From positions 1 to 5,451 of the forward strand of contig JAKAGJ010000191.1 in NCBI GenBank assembly GCA_021815655.1: 5,451 nt of DNA. The letters run 5' to 3'. The notes beneath the pieces were generated by a model. That model was not told the DNA's origin. It saw only the letters and a list, made by a program, of their open reading frames with translations, and did not search any database. Positions within the stretch are counted from its first letter, which is position 1. Each line of letters starts with the position of its first letter. Origin of the DNA: Deltaproteobacteria bacterium (GTDB lineage Bacteria > Desulfobacterota > Desulfarculia > Desulfarculales > Desulfarculaceae). Below are positions 5,043-5,451 of this stretch, one piece after another. Made by a program: the position numbers and the translations under genes.

Positions 5043-5451
5043 TCAGGCGGTTTCCTTGGGTGCGATCAGCTGATTAATTTTGCTGATAAAAAGTTTTAGC
5101 TCAAAGGGTTTGGCCAACACCTCGGCCAATCCCGACTCCCGGATACCCTGTGCCTCCGGAGAGTCCGGCAGGCCCGTTATCACCAAAATCTCGATCTTGG
5201 CGAAGGCTGGAGTCGATTTTATGTGCCGGATCAACTCCACGCCGTCCATGCCGGGCATGAATACATCCAATACGATCACATCCGGCGTGTAGCGTCCAAG
5301 CTTCACCAGAGCTTCCATGCCATTATTGGCCACCTGCGCGGAGATACCGGGACGGGTGCCCAGGGCTCTCTGGATTACCTGGCGCATGGTCTGGTCGTCG
5401 TCCACCACCAGCACCTGCGCCGGCCGAGTACGGGGTATCAAAGGGAACAGC
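5043..5451 (-). CDS. Response-regulator receiver domain, 5' end open at window edge
   Basis: A CheY-like phosphoacceptor domain that would be phosphorylated by a histidine kinase. Counting from the first possible start (TTG at 5441) it shows the acidic pocket D14-D15-D16 after LVV, the phosphorylation-site aspartate D59 in VLDVFMPGMDG, the switch threonine T89 in LVITG and the conserved lysine K111 in AKPF. This is a complete receiver of about 120 residues with only a short tail after it. No ATG precedes the domain, the TTG has no Shine-Dalgarno sequence, and the frame stays open to the window edge (codons for L, F, P). The protein therefore probably begins outside the window, either as the receiver end of a hybrid histidine kinase or other multidomain regulator, or as a single-domain regulator with a weak start. 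Its stop lies 3 bp before the sigma-54 activator start, so the two are almost certainly co-transcribed. Receiver identity is certain; completeness is not. Confidence 0.85.
   Translation of the reverse strand, partial: LFPLIPRTRPAQVLVVDDDQTMRQVIQRALGTRPGISAQVANNGMEALVKLGRYTPDVIVLDVFMPGMDGVELIRHIKSTPAFAKIEILVITGLPDSPEAQGIRESGLAEVLAKPFELKLFISKINQLIAPKETA

Noticed and set aside
1..5451. tRNA, rRNA, CRISPR, insertion sequence, toxin-antitoxin or phage features
   Set aside because: No cloverleaf-like elements, regularly spaced repeats, transposase motifs or terminal inverted repeats were seen; the region reads as an ordinary signalling locus.

Overview
The window is GC-rich with dense gene packing, and every convincing gene lies on the minus strand. 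Gene content points to a Gram-negative bacterium that couples chemosensory and two-component signalling to sigma-54 transcription. Style and GC content suggest a Desulfobacterota/deltaproteobacterial-type genome, but this is inference and no marker gene is present to confirm it.

Reading in the direction of transcription (high to low coordinates): (1) a receiver domain (5451-5043) whose reading frame is still open at the window edge and which may be the tail of a larger protein; (2) three bases later, a full NtrC-type sigma-54 activator (5039-3645) with receiver, AAA+ and Fis-type HTH domains; (3) a 265-bp AT-richer intergenic region (3644-3380) holding a well-matched sigma-54 promoter (3454-3439) and several inverted repeats upstream of it; (4) a five-gene chemosensory operon: single-domain receiver (3379-2999), large soluble MCP-like coiled-coil protein (3009-1024), STAS protein (999-658), CheY (661-296) and the start of CheA (299 to beyond the window). 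The last three junctions are a 24-bp gap followed by two 4-bp ATGA overlaps.

The simplest working model is that the upstream two-component pair activates the sigma-54 promoter and so switches on a complete cytoplasmic chemosensory module. Its CheA would phosphorylate CheY and possibly the other stand-alone receiver. The STAS protein would act as a switch or scaffold.

The most unusual gene is the MCP-like protein. It has no transmembrane segment and no recognisable sensor domain. It carries two MCP-hairpin-like segments in an apparent internal duplication. After the first hairpin comes an FHDITRQ segment that lines up with the CheZ phosphatase active site (D and Q four residues apart); the second copy has lost both residues. 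The protein ends in a disordered Pro/Ala-rich tail and the terminal peptide NVELF. This suggests a receptor-like scaffold with CheY-phosphatase or CheY/CheR-binding activity, which is an inference to be tested.
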